From NCBI RefSeq assembly GCF_003173615.1, contig NZ_QGNA01000002.1:868001-932000 (forward strand): DNA of 64,000 nt. The letters are read 5' to 3'. Position numbers and translations under genes: made by a program. Positions 16,769 through 25,982 of this stretch are shown in pieces; position 1 is the first letter of the stretch, and every line of letters starts with the position of its first letter. The notes under the pieces were generated by a model. That model ran no database searches. It was not told where the DNA came from and saw only the letters and a program-made list of their open reading frames with translations. This stretch comes from Falsiroseomonas bella. Its GTDB lineage: Bacteria > Pseudomonadota > Alphaproteobacteria > Acetobacterales > Acetobacteraceae.

Positions 16769-17453
16769 TCCGGTGGGCCGCGTGGTGATGGTGAGTGGCG
16801 CCGCGCGCGGGATCGGGCGCGAGGTGCTGCGACGCCTGCACGGGTCGGGCTGGCTGGTCAGTGCCGGCCTGCGCGATCCCCGCAAGCTGCCCGAGGCGCC
16901 GGACATGCTCGCGCATCGCTACGAGGCGGAGGAGGAGGGCAGCGCGGAGGCCTGGGTCGCGGCGACGGTTGAGCGCTTCGGCCGGTTGGACGCCGTCGTG
17001 AACGCCGCGGGCATCAACCCGATGGCGCGCATGCTGGATGCCGACGAGAGCGCGCATGACGCGATGTGGCGCGTGAACGTCAAGGGCCCGATGCGCGTGA
17101 TCCGCGCCGCCTGGCCGCATCTGGTGGCGAGCGGGGAGGGCAGGGTGGTCAACATCGCCTCGCTCTCCGGCAAGCGCGTGGCGAATGAGAACACCGGCTA
17201 CGCGATGAGCAAGTTCGCGCTGGTCGCGCTGACCCAGGAAGTGCGCCGCCAGGGCTTCGCGCACGGCATCCGCGCGACCGCGCTCTGTCCCGGCTTCGTC
17301 GCCACCGACATGACGGCGCAGGCGAAGTGGCCGCGCGAGCAGATGAGCCGCCCGGAGGACATCGCCGTGCTGATCGAGACCGTGCTGCGGCTGCCGAACA
17401 CGGCGACCGTCGGCGAGCTGCGCGTGAACTGCCGCTTCGAGGCACTGATGTGA
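16761..17453 (+). CDS. Short-chain dehydrogenase/reductase
   Basis: A 230-residue Rossmann-fold SDR. The cofactor loop is SGAARGIG, the catalytic serine lies in NIASLSGKR and the YAMSK motif supplies Tyr and Lys. It starts inside the 3' end of the DppD gene (8-nt overlap) and overlaps the next 2Fe-2S gene, so it is an integral part of the operon. It probably handles a keto or hydroxy product of the dehydrogenases; the substrate is not shown by the sequence. Confidence 0.88.
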   Translation: MLDPVGRVVMVSGAARGIGREVLRRLHGSGWLVSAGLRDPRKLPEAPDMLAHRYEAEEEGSAEAWVAATVERFGRLDAVVNAAGINPMARMLDADESAHDAMWRVNVKGPMRVIRAAWPHLVASGEGRVVNIASLSGKRVANENTGYAMSKFALVALTQEVRRQGFAHGIRATALCPGFVATDMTAQAKWPREQMSRPEDIAVLIETVLRLPNTATVGELRVNCRFEALM

Positions 17454-17725
17454 TGCTGACAAGGCTGCTGGACCAGGACCGGCCGTCGCTCTCCTTCGTG
17501 GTGGACGGCGGCGCAGTTTCCGCGAAACAGGGTGACACGCTGCTGACCGCGATGCTCGCTGCCGGGCTCGGTCATATGCGCAGCAGCGAGTTCGGCGACG
17601 GCGAGCGGGCCGGCTTCTGCTGGATGGGCGCCTGCCAGGATTGCTGGGTGTTCGTCGAGGGCCGCGGCACGCTGCGCGCCTGCACCACGCTGGTGCAACC
17701 CGGCATGACGGTCCGTCGCCGATGA
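17453..17725 (+). CDS. Small (2Fe-2S)-binding protein (HcnA-like) 2
   Basis: A 90-residue paralogue of the protein at 13043. The cysteine pattern is CWMGACQDC followed by ACTTL, again C-x4-C-x2-C-x11-C. It is the first gene of the second dehydrogenase set. Its ATG shares one base with the SDR stop (TGATG), and it overlaps the next gene by ATGA. Confidence 0.85.
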   Translation: MLTRLLDQDRPSLSFVVDGGAVSAKQGDTLLTAMLAAGLGHMRSSEFGDGERAGFCWMGACQDCWVFVEGRGTLRACTTLVQPGMTVRRR

Positions 17726-19080
17726 GGGTAGTCGTGGTGGGCGCCGGGCCGGCGGGCGTGCGTGCGGTGGAGCAACTCGTCCGCTCCGGCATCGAGCCGG
17801 TCTGGATCGAGGAGGCGCCCGATGGCGGCGGCCGCATCTACCAGCGCCCGCCGGCCGGGTTCCGGCGGAACCATCGCGCGATCTACGGCGCGGATGCGAA
17901 GCGCGCCCGCGCACTGCACGCGGCGCTCGAGGCGCTGAAGCCGCGCGCCGACTGGCGGCCCGACACCCTCGTCTGGAACATCCGCCCGCGCGAACGCCTG
18001 CTGGACACGCAGACCGCAGGCCGTCGGCGCGCCACGGTGGAATACGACGCGCTGATCCTCTGCACCGGCGCGATGGACCGCATCCTGCCGATCCCCGGTT
18101 GGACGTTGCCCGGCGTGACCACGCTCGGCGGCGCGCAGATCGCGCTGAAGGCGCAGGGCGTCGGCATTGGAGCGCGGCCTGTCTTCATTGGCACCGGGCC
18201 GCTGCTGGTGCTGGCCGCGCTGCAATACGCCAAGGCCGGCGCGACGCCCGCACTCGTGCTGGACACCACCGCTTTCGCCACCAAGGCGATGGCGTCGGCA
18301 GGCCTGCTGTGGAACCTGCCCACCTTCGTCCGCGGCCTGCGCTACACCGCCGCGCTGCGCCTGCGCGGCGTGCCCGTGGTGGAGGATGCGACGCCCATCG
18401 CCATCGAGGGCGAGGGCAGGGCCACCGCGCTGCGCTGGCGCGATGCCGGCTGGCGCGAGCATGTCACGCCCTGCGATGCCGTGGCGATGGGGTGGGGCCT
18501 GAAGCCGGAGGCGCAGCTGGCCGACCTGGCCGGCGTGCCCTTCCGCTTCGACGAACTCGGGCACAACTGGATCCCGGAGAAGGACGGCGCCGGCCGCACG
18601 CCGGTGCCGGGCGTCTATCTTGCCGGCGACGGCGCGGGCATCGGTGGCGCGGAGGTGGCAGAGCTCGCCGGCGCGCGCGCGGCACTCGCGCTGCTGGAGG
18701 ATCACGGCCTGCCGTCCGACATGGTGCTGCGTGCGCATCTCGACGGCCGCCTCCGCACCGAAGCGCGCTTCCGCGCCGCGCTGGAGCGCGCCTTCCCCTA
18801 TCCCGCGGATCTCGCGCGCCGCATGGACGATGCGACGCTGCTTTGCCGCTGCGAGGCGATCACCGCCGGCGATCTGCGCAGCGCGGCGCGCGCGGGCGGG
18901 TCGGAGGTGAACCGTGCCAAGGCCCTCAGCCGCATCGGCATGGGCCGCTGCCAGGGCCGCGTCTGCGGCCCGCCGGCGGCCGAGGTGTTGTCGGAGGCGC
19001 TTGGCCTGCCACTGGAACAGGTCGGCCGCCTGCGCGGACAGCCGCCGGTGAAACCCATCCCGCTGCCGGGGAGCGCATGA
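17722..19080 (+). CDS. FAD/NAD(P)-dependent oxidoreductase with BFD-like cluster domain (OoxA/HcnB-like) 2
   Basis: A 452-residue paralogue of the protein at 13339. It has the N-terminal VVVVGAGPAGVRAVEQL site, the conserved segment RILPIPGWTLPGVTTLGGAQ (closely matched in the other copy) and the C-terminal cluster domain CRCEAITAG plus GMGRCQGRVCG. It couples by ATGA overlap to both neighbours. It should pass electrons from the DAO-type subunit to the acceptor. Confidence 0.87.
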   Translation: MRVVVVGAGPAGVRAVEQLVRSGIEPVWIEEAPDGGGRIYQRPPAGFRRNHRAIYGADAKRARALHAALEALKPRADWRPDTLVWNIRPRERLLDTQTAGRRRATVEYDALILCTGAMDRILPIPGWTLPGVTTLGGAQIALKAQGVGIGARPVFIGTGPLLVLAALQYAKAGATPALVLDTTAFATKAMASAGLLWNLPTFVRGLRYTAALRLRGVPVVEDATPIAIEGEGRATALRWRDAGWREHVTPCDAVAMGWGLKPEAQLADLAGVPFRFDELGHNWIPEKDGAGRTPVPGVYLAGDGAGIGGAEVAELAGARAALALLEDHGLPSDMVLRAHLDGRLRTEARFRAALERAFPYPADLARRMDDATLLCRCEAITAGDLRSAARAGGSEVNRAKALSRIGMGRCQGRVCGPPAAEVLSEALGLPLEQVGRLRGQPPVKPIPLPGSA

Positions 19081-20213
19081 TGCGTCGGGCCGATGTGCTG
19101 ATCGTCGGCGGCGGCGGCGCGGGCTGCTCGGCTGCCCTGTTCCTGGCGCGCCGCGGCGTCCGCGTGATCGTGCTGGAGCGTGGCCTGGTCGGCAGCCAGG
19201 CGACCGGCGTGAATTACGGCGGCGTGCGCCAGCAGGGGCGGCATCCGGCCGGCATCCCGCTCGCCATCAAATCGCGTGCGCTCTGGTCGCGCCTGCCCGA
19301 GCTGATCGGCACCGATGCCGAGTTCGATCCCTGCGGCCATCTCAAGCTCGCGCGCAGCGAGGCCGATGAGGCGGAGCTCGTCCGCTGGAACCGGATCGCC
19401 GCGGAATACGGCCTGGTCACGCGCATGATCGGACGCAACGCGATCCGCGACGAGCATCCCTATTTCGGCGAGGCCGTGGTCGCCGGCAGCCTGCTGGCGG
19501 AGGACGGCGCCGCCAATCCGCGCCTGCTCTCCCCCGCGCTCGCACGCGCCGCGCGCGAAGCTGGTGCCGAGATCCGCGAACACCACTCCGTGACGGCGGC
19601 CGCGCATGACGGCGCGGAGTTCGTCGTCCAGGCCAACGGCACGACCTTCGCCGCGCCCTGGCTGCTCAACTGCGCGGGCTATTGGGGCGGCAAGCTCGCG
19701 GAGACCTTCAACGAGGCAGTTCCCATCGCGCCGCTGCATCCGAACATGCTGGTGACGGAGCCGCTGCCCTATTTCCTGCGCCACAGCCTCGGCGTGGTCG
19801 GTGGCGGGCTCTATCTGCGCCAGATCGCGCGCGGCAACGTGATCTTCGGTGGCGGCCGCGGCAGCGGCGAGCAGGAGGCCACGCGCACGCGGCCCTCGGC
19901 GGATGCTTCGCTCGCCAGCATGGAGGCCGCGGTCGCGCTGATCCCGCGCCTGGCCGGCGCGATGGTGATCCGCAGCTGGAGCGGCACGGACGGCACCTTT
20001 GCCGATGGCTTCCCCGTCCTCGGCCCGTCGCGCACCACGCCCGGTCTGATCCACGCCTTCGGTTTCTGCGGCGAGGGATTCCAGCTCGCGCCCGGCGTCG
20101 GGCAGGTGCTGTCCGAGCTCGTGATGGATGGCCGCACCGATGTACCGCTCGAAGCCTTCGACATCGGCCGTTTCGCGTTGCAGGATGCAGCGGGGACGGC
20201 TTCGCCAGCCTGA
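19077..20213 (+). CDS. FAD-dependent DAO-type oxidoreductase (HcnC/OoxB-like) 3
   Basis: A 378-residue flavoprotein with VLIVGGGGAGCSAALFLARR at the N-terminus, the SQATGVNYGGVRQQGRH flavin region and FGFCGEGFQLAPGVG near the C-terminus. The start is ATG at 19077 overlapping the upstream stop; a second ATG follows immediately. It completes the second 2Fe-2S / FAD-NAD / DAO trio. A good ribosome binding site and the next binding-protein gene follow after 24 nt. Confidence 0.86.
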   Translation: MMRRADVLIVGGGGAGCSAALFLARRGVRVIVLERGLVGSQATGVNYGGVRQQGRHPAGIPLAIKSRALWSRLPELIGTDAEFDPCGHLKLARSEADEAELVRWNRIAAEYGLVTRMIGRNAIRDEHPYFGEAVVAGSLLAEDGAANPRLLSPALARAAREAGAEIREHHSVTAAAHDGAEFVVQANGTTFAAPWLLNCAGYWGGKLAETFNEAVPIAPLHPNMLVTEPLPYFLRHSLGVVGGGLYLRQIARGNVIFGGGRGSGEQEATRTRPSADASLASMEAAVALIPRLAGAMVIRSWSGTDGTFADGFPVLGPSRTTPGLIHAFGFCGEGFQLAPGVGQVLSELVMDGRTDVPLEAFDIGRFALQDAAGTASPA

Positions 20214-20237
20214 GAACAGAGGAAGGGAGACAACATC

Positions 20238-21788
20238 ATGAAGAAGACGCTTCGCGCTGCCCTGCTCGCTACGGCGTTCGCCGTTGCCGGCACCGCGGCG
20301 GCCCAGGCGCAATCCGGCCCCACGCTGCGCGTCGGCATGGCGGCGCAGGATGTCGGGCGGCTGGATCCGCATTTCGCCGTCTCCACCATCGACCGCGTGG
20401 TCGTGGCCTGGATGTTCAACGGCCTGGTCCGCTTCAAGCCCGGCTCCATCGACCCGGCGAACATCGAGCCGGACCTTGCGGAGCGCTGGGAGAGCAGCCC
20501 GGATGGCCGCACCTGGACCTTCCATCTGCGCCGCGGCGTGCAGTTCCATGGCGGCTTCGGCGAACTGACGGCCGATGACGTCGTGTTCAGCCTGCAGAAG
20601 GCTGGCACCGCCGCCACCTCCGCCTTTGCCGCGGATTTCCGCGCCTTCCAGACGGTGGAGGCGGTGGACCCCTACACCGTGCGCATCGTGCTGCGGGAGA
20701 ACGTGCCGAGCCTGCTCGGCATCGTCACCAACTATTCCGGCGGCTACATCGTCTCGCGCCGCGCGGCGGAGCAGCGCGGCCAGGATTTCGTGCGCGCGCC
20801 GATCGGCACCGGTCCCTTCGCGCTGGAACGCGTGACGCCGAACCAGAGTGCGGAGCTCACGGCCAACGCGCAGTATTTCCGCGGTGCGCCGCAGATCGGG
20901 CGGATCAGCTACCGCTTCATCCCCTCCGACGCCTCGCGCGACCTCGCCTTCCAGAACCGCGAGCTGGACGTGAACTACGGCCGCGCCGACCAGACCTGGA
21001 TCAACCGTACGCGCCAGCTGCCGAACACCACGGTGGACGTGTTCGAGCCGGGCGAGCTCGCGATCCTCAACCTCAACACCGTCGCGCCGCCCTTCAACGA
21101 CATCCGCGTGCGCCAGGCGCTCGCCCATGCGATCAACCGTGCCGAGCTGGTGCGCTTCCGCGGCCAGGACGTGACGCGGGAGGCGCAGAGCGTGGTGCCG
21201 CGGGGCTATCTCGGCTTCGCGCAGCAGCCGCTGCTGCCGCATGACCCCAACCGGGCGCGCCAGCTTCTGGCGGAGGCCGGCCATCCCAACGGCCTGACCG
21301 TGCGTGTGATCCACACCCAGCTGCCCGAGATGCTGAACATGATGCAGGTGGTGCAGCAGCAGCTGCGCCGCGCCGGCATCACGCTGGACCTGCAGGTGGT
21401 GGAGCATGCCACTTTCCACCAGCAGATCCGCCAGGACCTCTCGCCGCTGGTCTACTACTCGGCCGCGCGCTTCCCCGTGGCGGACATCTACCTGACGCAG
21501 TTCTTCCACGGCCGGTCCATCGTGAAGACGCCGACCGCGGTGACGAATTTCTCCCATTGCAACCAGGCGGATGCGCAGATCGACGCGGCGCGCGTCAGCA
21601 CCGACCTCAACGAGCAGCGCCGCCTCTGGGCGGAGGCTCAGAAGATCCTGACCGAGAACATCTGCGGCGTGCCGCTGCTGGAGACGCTGCTGGTCTTCGC
21701 CCGCCGCAACAACGTGGAGTATGGCTATGACCTGCAGGGCTCCATGTCGCTCGGCCCGCTGATCACCGAGCAGACGCGGCTGCGCTGA
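20238..21788 (+). CDS. ABC transporter substrate-binding protein, family 5 (DppA/OppA type) 2
   Basis: A 516-residue periplasmic protein. MKKTLRAALLATAFAVAG with an AQA-Q type cleavage region is the signal peptide; FNGLVRFKPGS, FHLRRGVQFHGG and GTGPFALERV are family motifs. It has a GGAAGGGAG ribosome site. It is the binding protein directly upstream of the permeases and is paralogous to the divergent one at 10359-11867. The hairpin-rich spacer that follows could let it be made in excess over the permeases. Confidence 0.92.
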   Translation: MKKTLRAALLATAFAVAGTAAAQAQSGPTLRVGMAAQDVGRLDPHFAVSTIDRVVVAWMFNGLVRFKPGSIDPANIEPDLAERWESSPDGRTWTFHLRRGVQFHGGFGELTADDVVFSLQKAGTAATSAFAADFRAFQTVEAVDPYTVRIVLRENVPSLLGIVTNYSGGYIVSRRAAEQRGQDFVRAPIGTGPFALERVTPNQSAELTANAQYFRGAPQIGRISYRFIPSDASRDLAFQNRELDVNYGRADQTWINRTRQLPNTTVDVFEPGELAILNLNTVAPPFNDIRVRQALAHAINRAELVRFRGQDVTREAQSVVPRGYLGFAQQPLLPHDPNRARQLLAEAGHPNGLTVRVIHTQLPEMLNMMQVVQQQLRRAGITLDLQVVEHATFHQQIRQDLSPLVYYSAARFPVADIYLTQFFHGRSIVKTPTAVTNFSHCNQADAQIDAARVSTDLNEQRRLWAEAQKILTENICGVPLLETLLVFARRNNVEYGYDLQGSMSLGPLITEQTRLR

Positions 21789-21815
21789 GCATGGTCCGCA
21801 CGGTGCACGCCATGC

Positions 21816-21926
21816 GGCCCGCGTCGCGGGCCGAGGCCGCGAATGCGGCCCGCCGCCTGTGTGGCGAGCCAAGCGCGCGGAGGCGCGCGCCGGCGCCTGA
21901 AGGCATCGGCGCCTTCGCGCCGATGC
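21816..21926 (+). terminator. Cluster of three GC-rich hairpins between binding-protein and permease genes
   Basis: The 145-nt spacer holds three stem-loops in a row: GGCCCGC-N3-GCGGGCC at 21816-21832, GCGCGC-N4-GCGCGC at 21873-21888, and the strongest, GCATCGGCGC-CTTC-GCGCCGATGC at 21903-21926, ending 7 nt before the permease ATG. There are no U-runs. The arrangement fits an attenuator or an mRNA stability element that lowers permease output relative to the binding protein. Confidence 0.5.
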
Positions 21927-21933
21927 ACGACTG

Positions 21934-22875
21934 ATGGTCTTCTTCTTCGTACGGCGGCTGCTGGCCGCCGTGCCGACGCTGCTGGCGGTGCTGACGCTCG
22001 TCTTCGTGATCGTCCGCATCGTCCCGGGCGACCCGGCGCTGGTGATCCTCGGCGACCAGGCGACGCCGGAGGCGGCGGCGGCGCTGCGGGAACGGCTGGG
22101 CCTCGACCGGCCGCTCTGGACTCAATACGTGGATTTCCTCACCAGCGCGCTTACCGGCGATTTCGGCACCTCCATGGTCACAGGCCGGCCGATCCTGGAC
22201 GAGGTGGCGGCGGTGCTGCCGCACACCATCGACCTGACTCTGGCCTCGATGGTCTTCGGCACCGTGGTCGGCGTGCCCGTCGGCATCTGGGCGGCGCTGC
22301 ACCGCAACCGCGCGATCGACGTCGCGGCGCGCATCCTCTCGCTGCTCGGCCTCTCCTTCCCGGTCTTCGTCAGCGGCATCTTCGCGCTGCTGCTGTTCTC
22401 GCTGCACTGGCGCATCTTCCCGGTGATCGGCGCGGCCAACCTGAACGACCTCGGCGACCGCCTGCATAAGCTGGTGCTGCCCACCGTCACGCTTGGCCTG
22501 ATCATGGCGGCCTACATCACGCGCGTGACGCGCAGCGCCATGCTTGCCTCGCTGTCGGAGGACTACATCCGCACCGCGCGCGCCAAGGGGGTGCCCTGGC
22601 GGCGCGTGGTCTGGGTGCACGGGTTGCGCAACGCCTCCATTCCGATCGTGACCGTGGTCGGCCTCTATGTCGGCATCCTGATCGGCAATTCCGTGCTGAC
22701 CGAGATCGTCTTCAACCGCCCGGGCCTGGGCAAGGTCATCGTCGGCGCGCTGAACCAGCGCGACTACACGATGCTGCAGGGGCTGATGGTGATCTACTGC
22801 TTCCTGATCGTGGTGGTGAACGCCGTCACGGACCTGCTCTACGGCGTCCTCGATCCGCGGGTGCAGGCGGCATGA
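21934..22875 (+). CDS. Oligopeptide-type ABC transporter permease (DppB-like)
   Basis: A 313-residue inner-membrane permease with about six membrane segments. It starts MVFFFVRRLLAAVPTLLAVL, has the GDFGTSM motif near residue 80 and the ATPase-contact EAA loop YIRTARAKGVPWRRVVW near residue 215. It overlaps the DppC gene by 4 nt. It forms the membrane channel with DppC. Confidence 0.94.
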   Translation: MVFFFVRRLLAAVPTLLAVLTLVFVIVRIVPGDPALVILGDQATPEAAAALRERLGLDRPLWTQYVDFLTSALTGDFGTSMVTGRPILDEVAAVLPHTIDLTLASMVFGTVVGVPVGIWAALHRNRAIDVAARILSLLGLSFPVFVSGIFALLLFSLHWRIFPVIGAANLNDLGDRLHKLVLPTVTLGLIMAAYITRVTRSAMLASLSEDYIRTARAKGVPWRRVVWVHGLRNASIPIVTVVGLYVGILIGNSVLTEIVFNRPGLGKVIVGALNQRDYTMLQGLMVIYCFLIVVVNAVTDLLYGVLDPRVQAA

Positions 22876-23768
22876 GCGCGGCGACCGAGGATCCGCTCTC
22901 CGCCGGCGAGATCGCGCCGCCCCCGCCCTCGGCCTGGAAGCGCGCTATCGGCAAGGCGCGCAGCAACCCCACCACGCTGGTCGGCGCCCTGATCTGCCTG
23001 CTGATCCTGGCCGGCGCCGTCTTTGCCCCCTGGATCTCGCCCTACGACCCGGCGGACCAGGACATCATCAACCGCCTGCAGCCGCCGGGTGGCGACTACC
23101 TGCTCGGCACCGACCAGTTCGGACGTGACATCCTCTCGCGCCTGCTCTGGGGCGCGCAGATCTCGCTCAGCGTGTCGCTCTCCGCGATCCTGGCGGCGAT
23201 GGTGATCGGCGGCGCCATCGGCATGATCTCGGGCTATGTCGGTGGGCGCTTCGACCTTCTCGTCATGCAGGTGATGGACGTGCTGCTGTCCTTCCCCTCG
23301 CTCATCCTCGGCCTCATCGTCGTCGCGCTGCTCGGCCCGGACCTGGTCAACCTGATCGTCGCCATCGCGCTGACCGCCATCGCGCCCTTCGCCCGCATCG
23401 CCCGCGCGCCCACCCTCGCGCTGAAGGAACGCGCCTTCGTGGAGGCCGGGCGCGCGCTCGGCTACAGCCACGCCCGCATCATCTTCCGTCACATCCTGCC
23501 CAACATCACCTCCGAGGTGATGGTGATGGGCACGCTGTGGCTGGCGACGGCCGTGCGCGTGGAGGCCTCGCTCTCCTTCATCGGGCTCGGCGTGAAGCCG
23601 CCGACGCCGACCTGGGGCGGCATGACGCGGGACGGCTTCGAGAACATCCTGGACGCGCCCTGGCTCGCGGTCTTCCCGGGCATCGCGATCCTGCTGCTGG
23701 TGCTCGGCCTCAACATGGTGGGCGACGGGCTGCGCGACGCCACCGATCCGAAGCTGCGCAACGAATGA
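22872..23768 (+). CDS. Oligopeptide-type ABC transporter permease (DppC-like)
   Basis: A 298-residue permease. The cytoplasmic N-terminus is followed by a first membrane segment ALICLLILAGAVFAPWISPY, the family motif LLGTDQFGRDILSRL, and the EAA loop FVEAGRALGYSHARIIFRH. It overlaps DppB upstream and DppF downstream by 4 nt each, as normal for these operons. Confidence 0.94.
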   Translation: MSAATEDPLSAGEIAPPPPSAWKRAIGKARSNPTTLVGALICLLILAGAVFAPWISPYDPADQDIINRLQPPGGDYLLGTDQFGRDILSRLLWGAQISLSVSLSAILAAMVIGGAIGMISGYVGGRFDLLVMQVMDVLLSFPSLILGLIVVALLGPDLVNLIVAIALTAIAPFARIARAPTLALKERAFVEAGRALGYSHARIIFRHILPNITSEVMVMGTLWLATAVRVEASLSFIGLGVKPPTPTWGGMTRDGFENILDAPWLAVFPGIAILLLVLGLNMVGDGLRDATDPKLRNE

Positions 23769-24736
23769 GCGCGGTCCTTCAGGTCGAGAACCTGCGCAAG
23801 CACTTCGTCACCAAGAAGGGCTTCCCCAGGCCGAAGACGGTCACCGTGCGCGCCGTGGAGGATGTCTCCTTCACCATCGGGGAGGGCGAGGCCTTCGGCC
23901 TGGTCGGCGAGTCCGGCTGCGGCAAGTCCACGGTGGCGCGTGCCCTGCTGCGGCTGATCGAGCCCGATGCCGGCCGCGTCCTCTACCGTGGCGAGGATTT
24001 TCGGGCCGCGCGGGGCGAGGCGCTGAAGTCCTTCCGCCGGCGCATGCAGATCGTCTTCCAGGATCCCTATTCCTCGCTCGATCCGCGGCAATCCATCGGC
24101 TCCGCGCTGGTCGAGCCGATGCGCGTGCACGGCATCGCGGAAGGCGCCGCGGCCCGCCGCCGTGCCGCCGCGCTGCTGGAGGAGGTCGGCCTGCCGCCCG
24201 CCGCGCTCGATCGCTTCCCGCACGAATTCAGCGGTGGCCAGCGCCAGCGCATCGGCATCGCCCGCGCCCTGACGGTGGAGCCGGAACTCATCATCGCGGA
24301 CGAGCCCGTCTCGGCGCTCGATGTTTCCGTGCAGGCGCAGGTGCTGCTGCTGATGAAGGAGCTGCGCCAGCGCCGTGGCCTCGCCTTCCTCTTCGTCAGC
24401 CACGACCTTTCGGTGGTGCGCTGGTTCTGCGACCGCGTCGCGGTGATGTATCTCGGCCGCATCGTGGAGGAGGGGCCAGCGGCGCGGGTGCTGGCTGAGC
24501 CGATGCACCCTTATGCCCGCATCCTGCGCGATGCCTCGCCTGTGCCCGACCCGGCGCGCCGGGCCGCTCTGCCGCGCATCATGGGCGAGATCCCCTCGGC
24601 CGCGAACCCGCCGCCGGGCTGCCCCTTCCACCCGCGCTGCGCACAGGCGATGGATGTCTGCAGCCGCACGCTGCCGCGTTGGACGCCCGCACCCGGCGAG
24701 GGGCAGGGCGGGGTCGCCTGCCACCTGCACGGCTGA
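23765..24736 (+). CDS. Oligopeptide-type ABC transporter ATP-binding protein (DppF-like)
   Basis: A 323-residue ATPase with Walker [10 protein letters not shown], signature [15 protein letters not shown] and Walker [14 protein letters not shown], plus the oligopeptide-family C-terminal Cys tail ([10 protein letters not shown]). It pairs with the DppD-like ATPase at 15788 and ends the island. It is convergent with a small gene 13 nt away. Confidence 0.93.
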   Translation: MSAVLQVENLRKHFVTKKGFPRPKTVTVRAVEDVSFTIGEGEAFGLVGESGCGKSTVARALLRLIEPDAGRVLYRGEDFRAARGEALKSFRRRMQIVFQDPYSSLDPRQSIGSALVEPMRVHGIAEGAAARRRAAALLEEVGLPPAALDRFPHEFSGGQRQRIGIARALTVEPELIIADEPVSALDVSVQAQVLLLMKELRQRRGLAFLFVSHDLSVVRWFCDRVAVMYLGRIVEEGPAARVLAEPMHPYARILRDASPVPDPARRAALPRIMGEIPSAANPPPGCPFHPRCAQAMDVCSRTLPRWTPAPGEGQGGVACHLHG

Positions 24737-24749
24737 ACGGAGAAGGTCG

Positions 24750-25052
24750 CTACAGCGTCTCGCGCACCCAGGCATCGCCATCCGGGGGCAGGCCGCTCCA
24801 GGCGGCAGCCTCGCCCATCGGCACCACCAGCAGCATGCCGGGATCCGGGTGCCCGCGGCGGGCGAGCCCGGCCTTGAAGTGGGAGAGCAGATAGGCTGCC
24901 GAGAGGTCGCAGGAGACCATCAGTGCCTCCTCGGTCGGCGCCCAGTGGGAGTCGGCCACCTCCCAGACCGCCTCGCTCAGCGCATGCCGCTCGGCAGCCG
25001 CCCCCTCGCCCTCCGTCGCGGCCGGACGATGGATCACCAGATGCAGGGTCAT
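24750..25052 (-). CDS. Conserved-looking hypothetical protein, 100 residues
   Basis: A 100-residue soluble protein, MTLHLVIHRPAATEGEG at the start, ending LVVPMGEAAAWSGLPPDGDAW then VRETL. I chose the ATG at 25052; the frame is open further upstream but there it overlaps the phosphodiesterase gene on the other strand. No motif I recognise. It is convergent with the dppF-like gene and divergent from the phosphodiesterase gene. Confidence 0.6.
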   Translation of the reverse strand: MTLHLVIHRPAATEGEGAAAERHALSEAVWEVADSHWAPTEEALMVSCDLSAAYLLSHFKAGLARRGHPDPGMLLVVPMGEAAAWSGLPPDGDAWVRETL

Positions 25053-25163
25053 GCCGTCTCCATGCCGTGTGAAGGTCGCCACTATACGCCGCGCCGCCAA
25101 CGTGCCTACGGCACCCGCCGGGGCTTCTGGATTTGCCGACCCGGCCGGTCCAGGATGCCGCGC

Positions 25164-25904
25164 ATGACCGCTCGCACGCTGATCGCCGCGCATCGCGGCG
25201 GCTTGTTCCTGTGGCCCGAGAACAGCGCCATGGCGTTCCGGGAAGCCGCCCGCCTGCCGATCGAGCAGGCCGAGTGCGACGTCCACATGACCGCCGATGG
25301 CGAGGTGGTGGTGATGCACGACGCCACCCTCGACCGCACCACCGACGCCTCCGGCCCCGTCGCGGTGCGCAGCGCCGCGCAGCTTCGCCAGGTGCGCGTC
25401 CGCGGCACCGCCGGCGAGCCACCGCCAAGCCTTGCGGACTACCTGGCCATCCTGGCGCCCACCCCGGTGGCGCCGCGGATCGAGATCAAGTCCGATGCCG
25501 CGCGCCGGCCCTATCCCGGGATCGTCGCGCGCACCCTCGCCGCGCTGGACCAGGCGGGGCAGCGCCGGCGAAGCTGGATCATCGGCTTCAACGCCGACAC
25601 CATGGCCGAGGCGCAGGCCGCGGGCGGCCTCGCCGGCGTGGCCTGGCTGGTGGAGATTCCGACACTGATGGACATCGGCGTGGAGGGGATCCTGGCGGTC
25701 GCCCGCCGCCACGGCTTCGCCGAACTCGGTATGACGACCGGCGTGCTGGACGCGGAGCTGATCGGTCGGCTGCGCGGCGCCGGCTTCGGCGTCGGGACCT
25801 GGGGGGCCAATCACGAGGCTTCCATCCGCCGGACGCTCGATCTCGGCGTTGACATCTTCGCCACCGACGACCCGCCTCTCGCGATCCGGCTCCGCGGCGG
25901 CTGA
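25164..25904 (+). CDS. Glycerophosphodiester phosphodiesterase family protein
   Basis: A 246-residue TIM-barrel enzyme without a signal peptide. The catalytic HRG and Glu-Asn pair are in AAHRGGLFLWPENSAMAF, the metal ligands in ECDVHMTADGEVVVMHD, and the C-terminal GVGTWGANHEASIRR closes the barrel. It would split glycerophosphodiesters into sn-glycerol-3-phosphate and an alcohol. An ATG at 25155, three codons earlier, is an alternative start. Confidence 0.88.
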   Translation: MTARTLIAAHRGGLFLWPENSAMAFREAARLPIEQAECDVHMTADGEVVVMHDATLDRTTDASGPVAVRSAAQLRQVRVRGTAGEPPPSLADYLAILAPTPVAPRIEIKSDAARRPYPGIVARTLAALDQAGQRRRSWIIGFNADTMAEAQAAGGLAGVAWLVEIPTLMDIGVEGILAVARRHGFAELGMTTGVLDAELIGRLRGAGFGVGTWGANHEASIRRTLDLGVDIFATDDPPLAIRLRGG

Positions 25905-25982
25905 ACGCCCGTTGCGGCCCGCGCGCCGCCACCGCTAGACTTGCCCCCAAGACCATAACGTAACGACGGGGAGCATGTCCGC

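Noticed and set aside
18798-22019. 1073-codon open frame on the minus strand opposite the oxidoreductase, binding-protein and permease genes
   Set aside because: Same shadow effect; it spans several well-supported plus-strand genes and an intergenic spacer.
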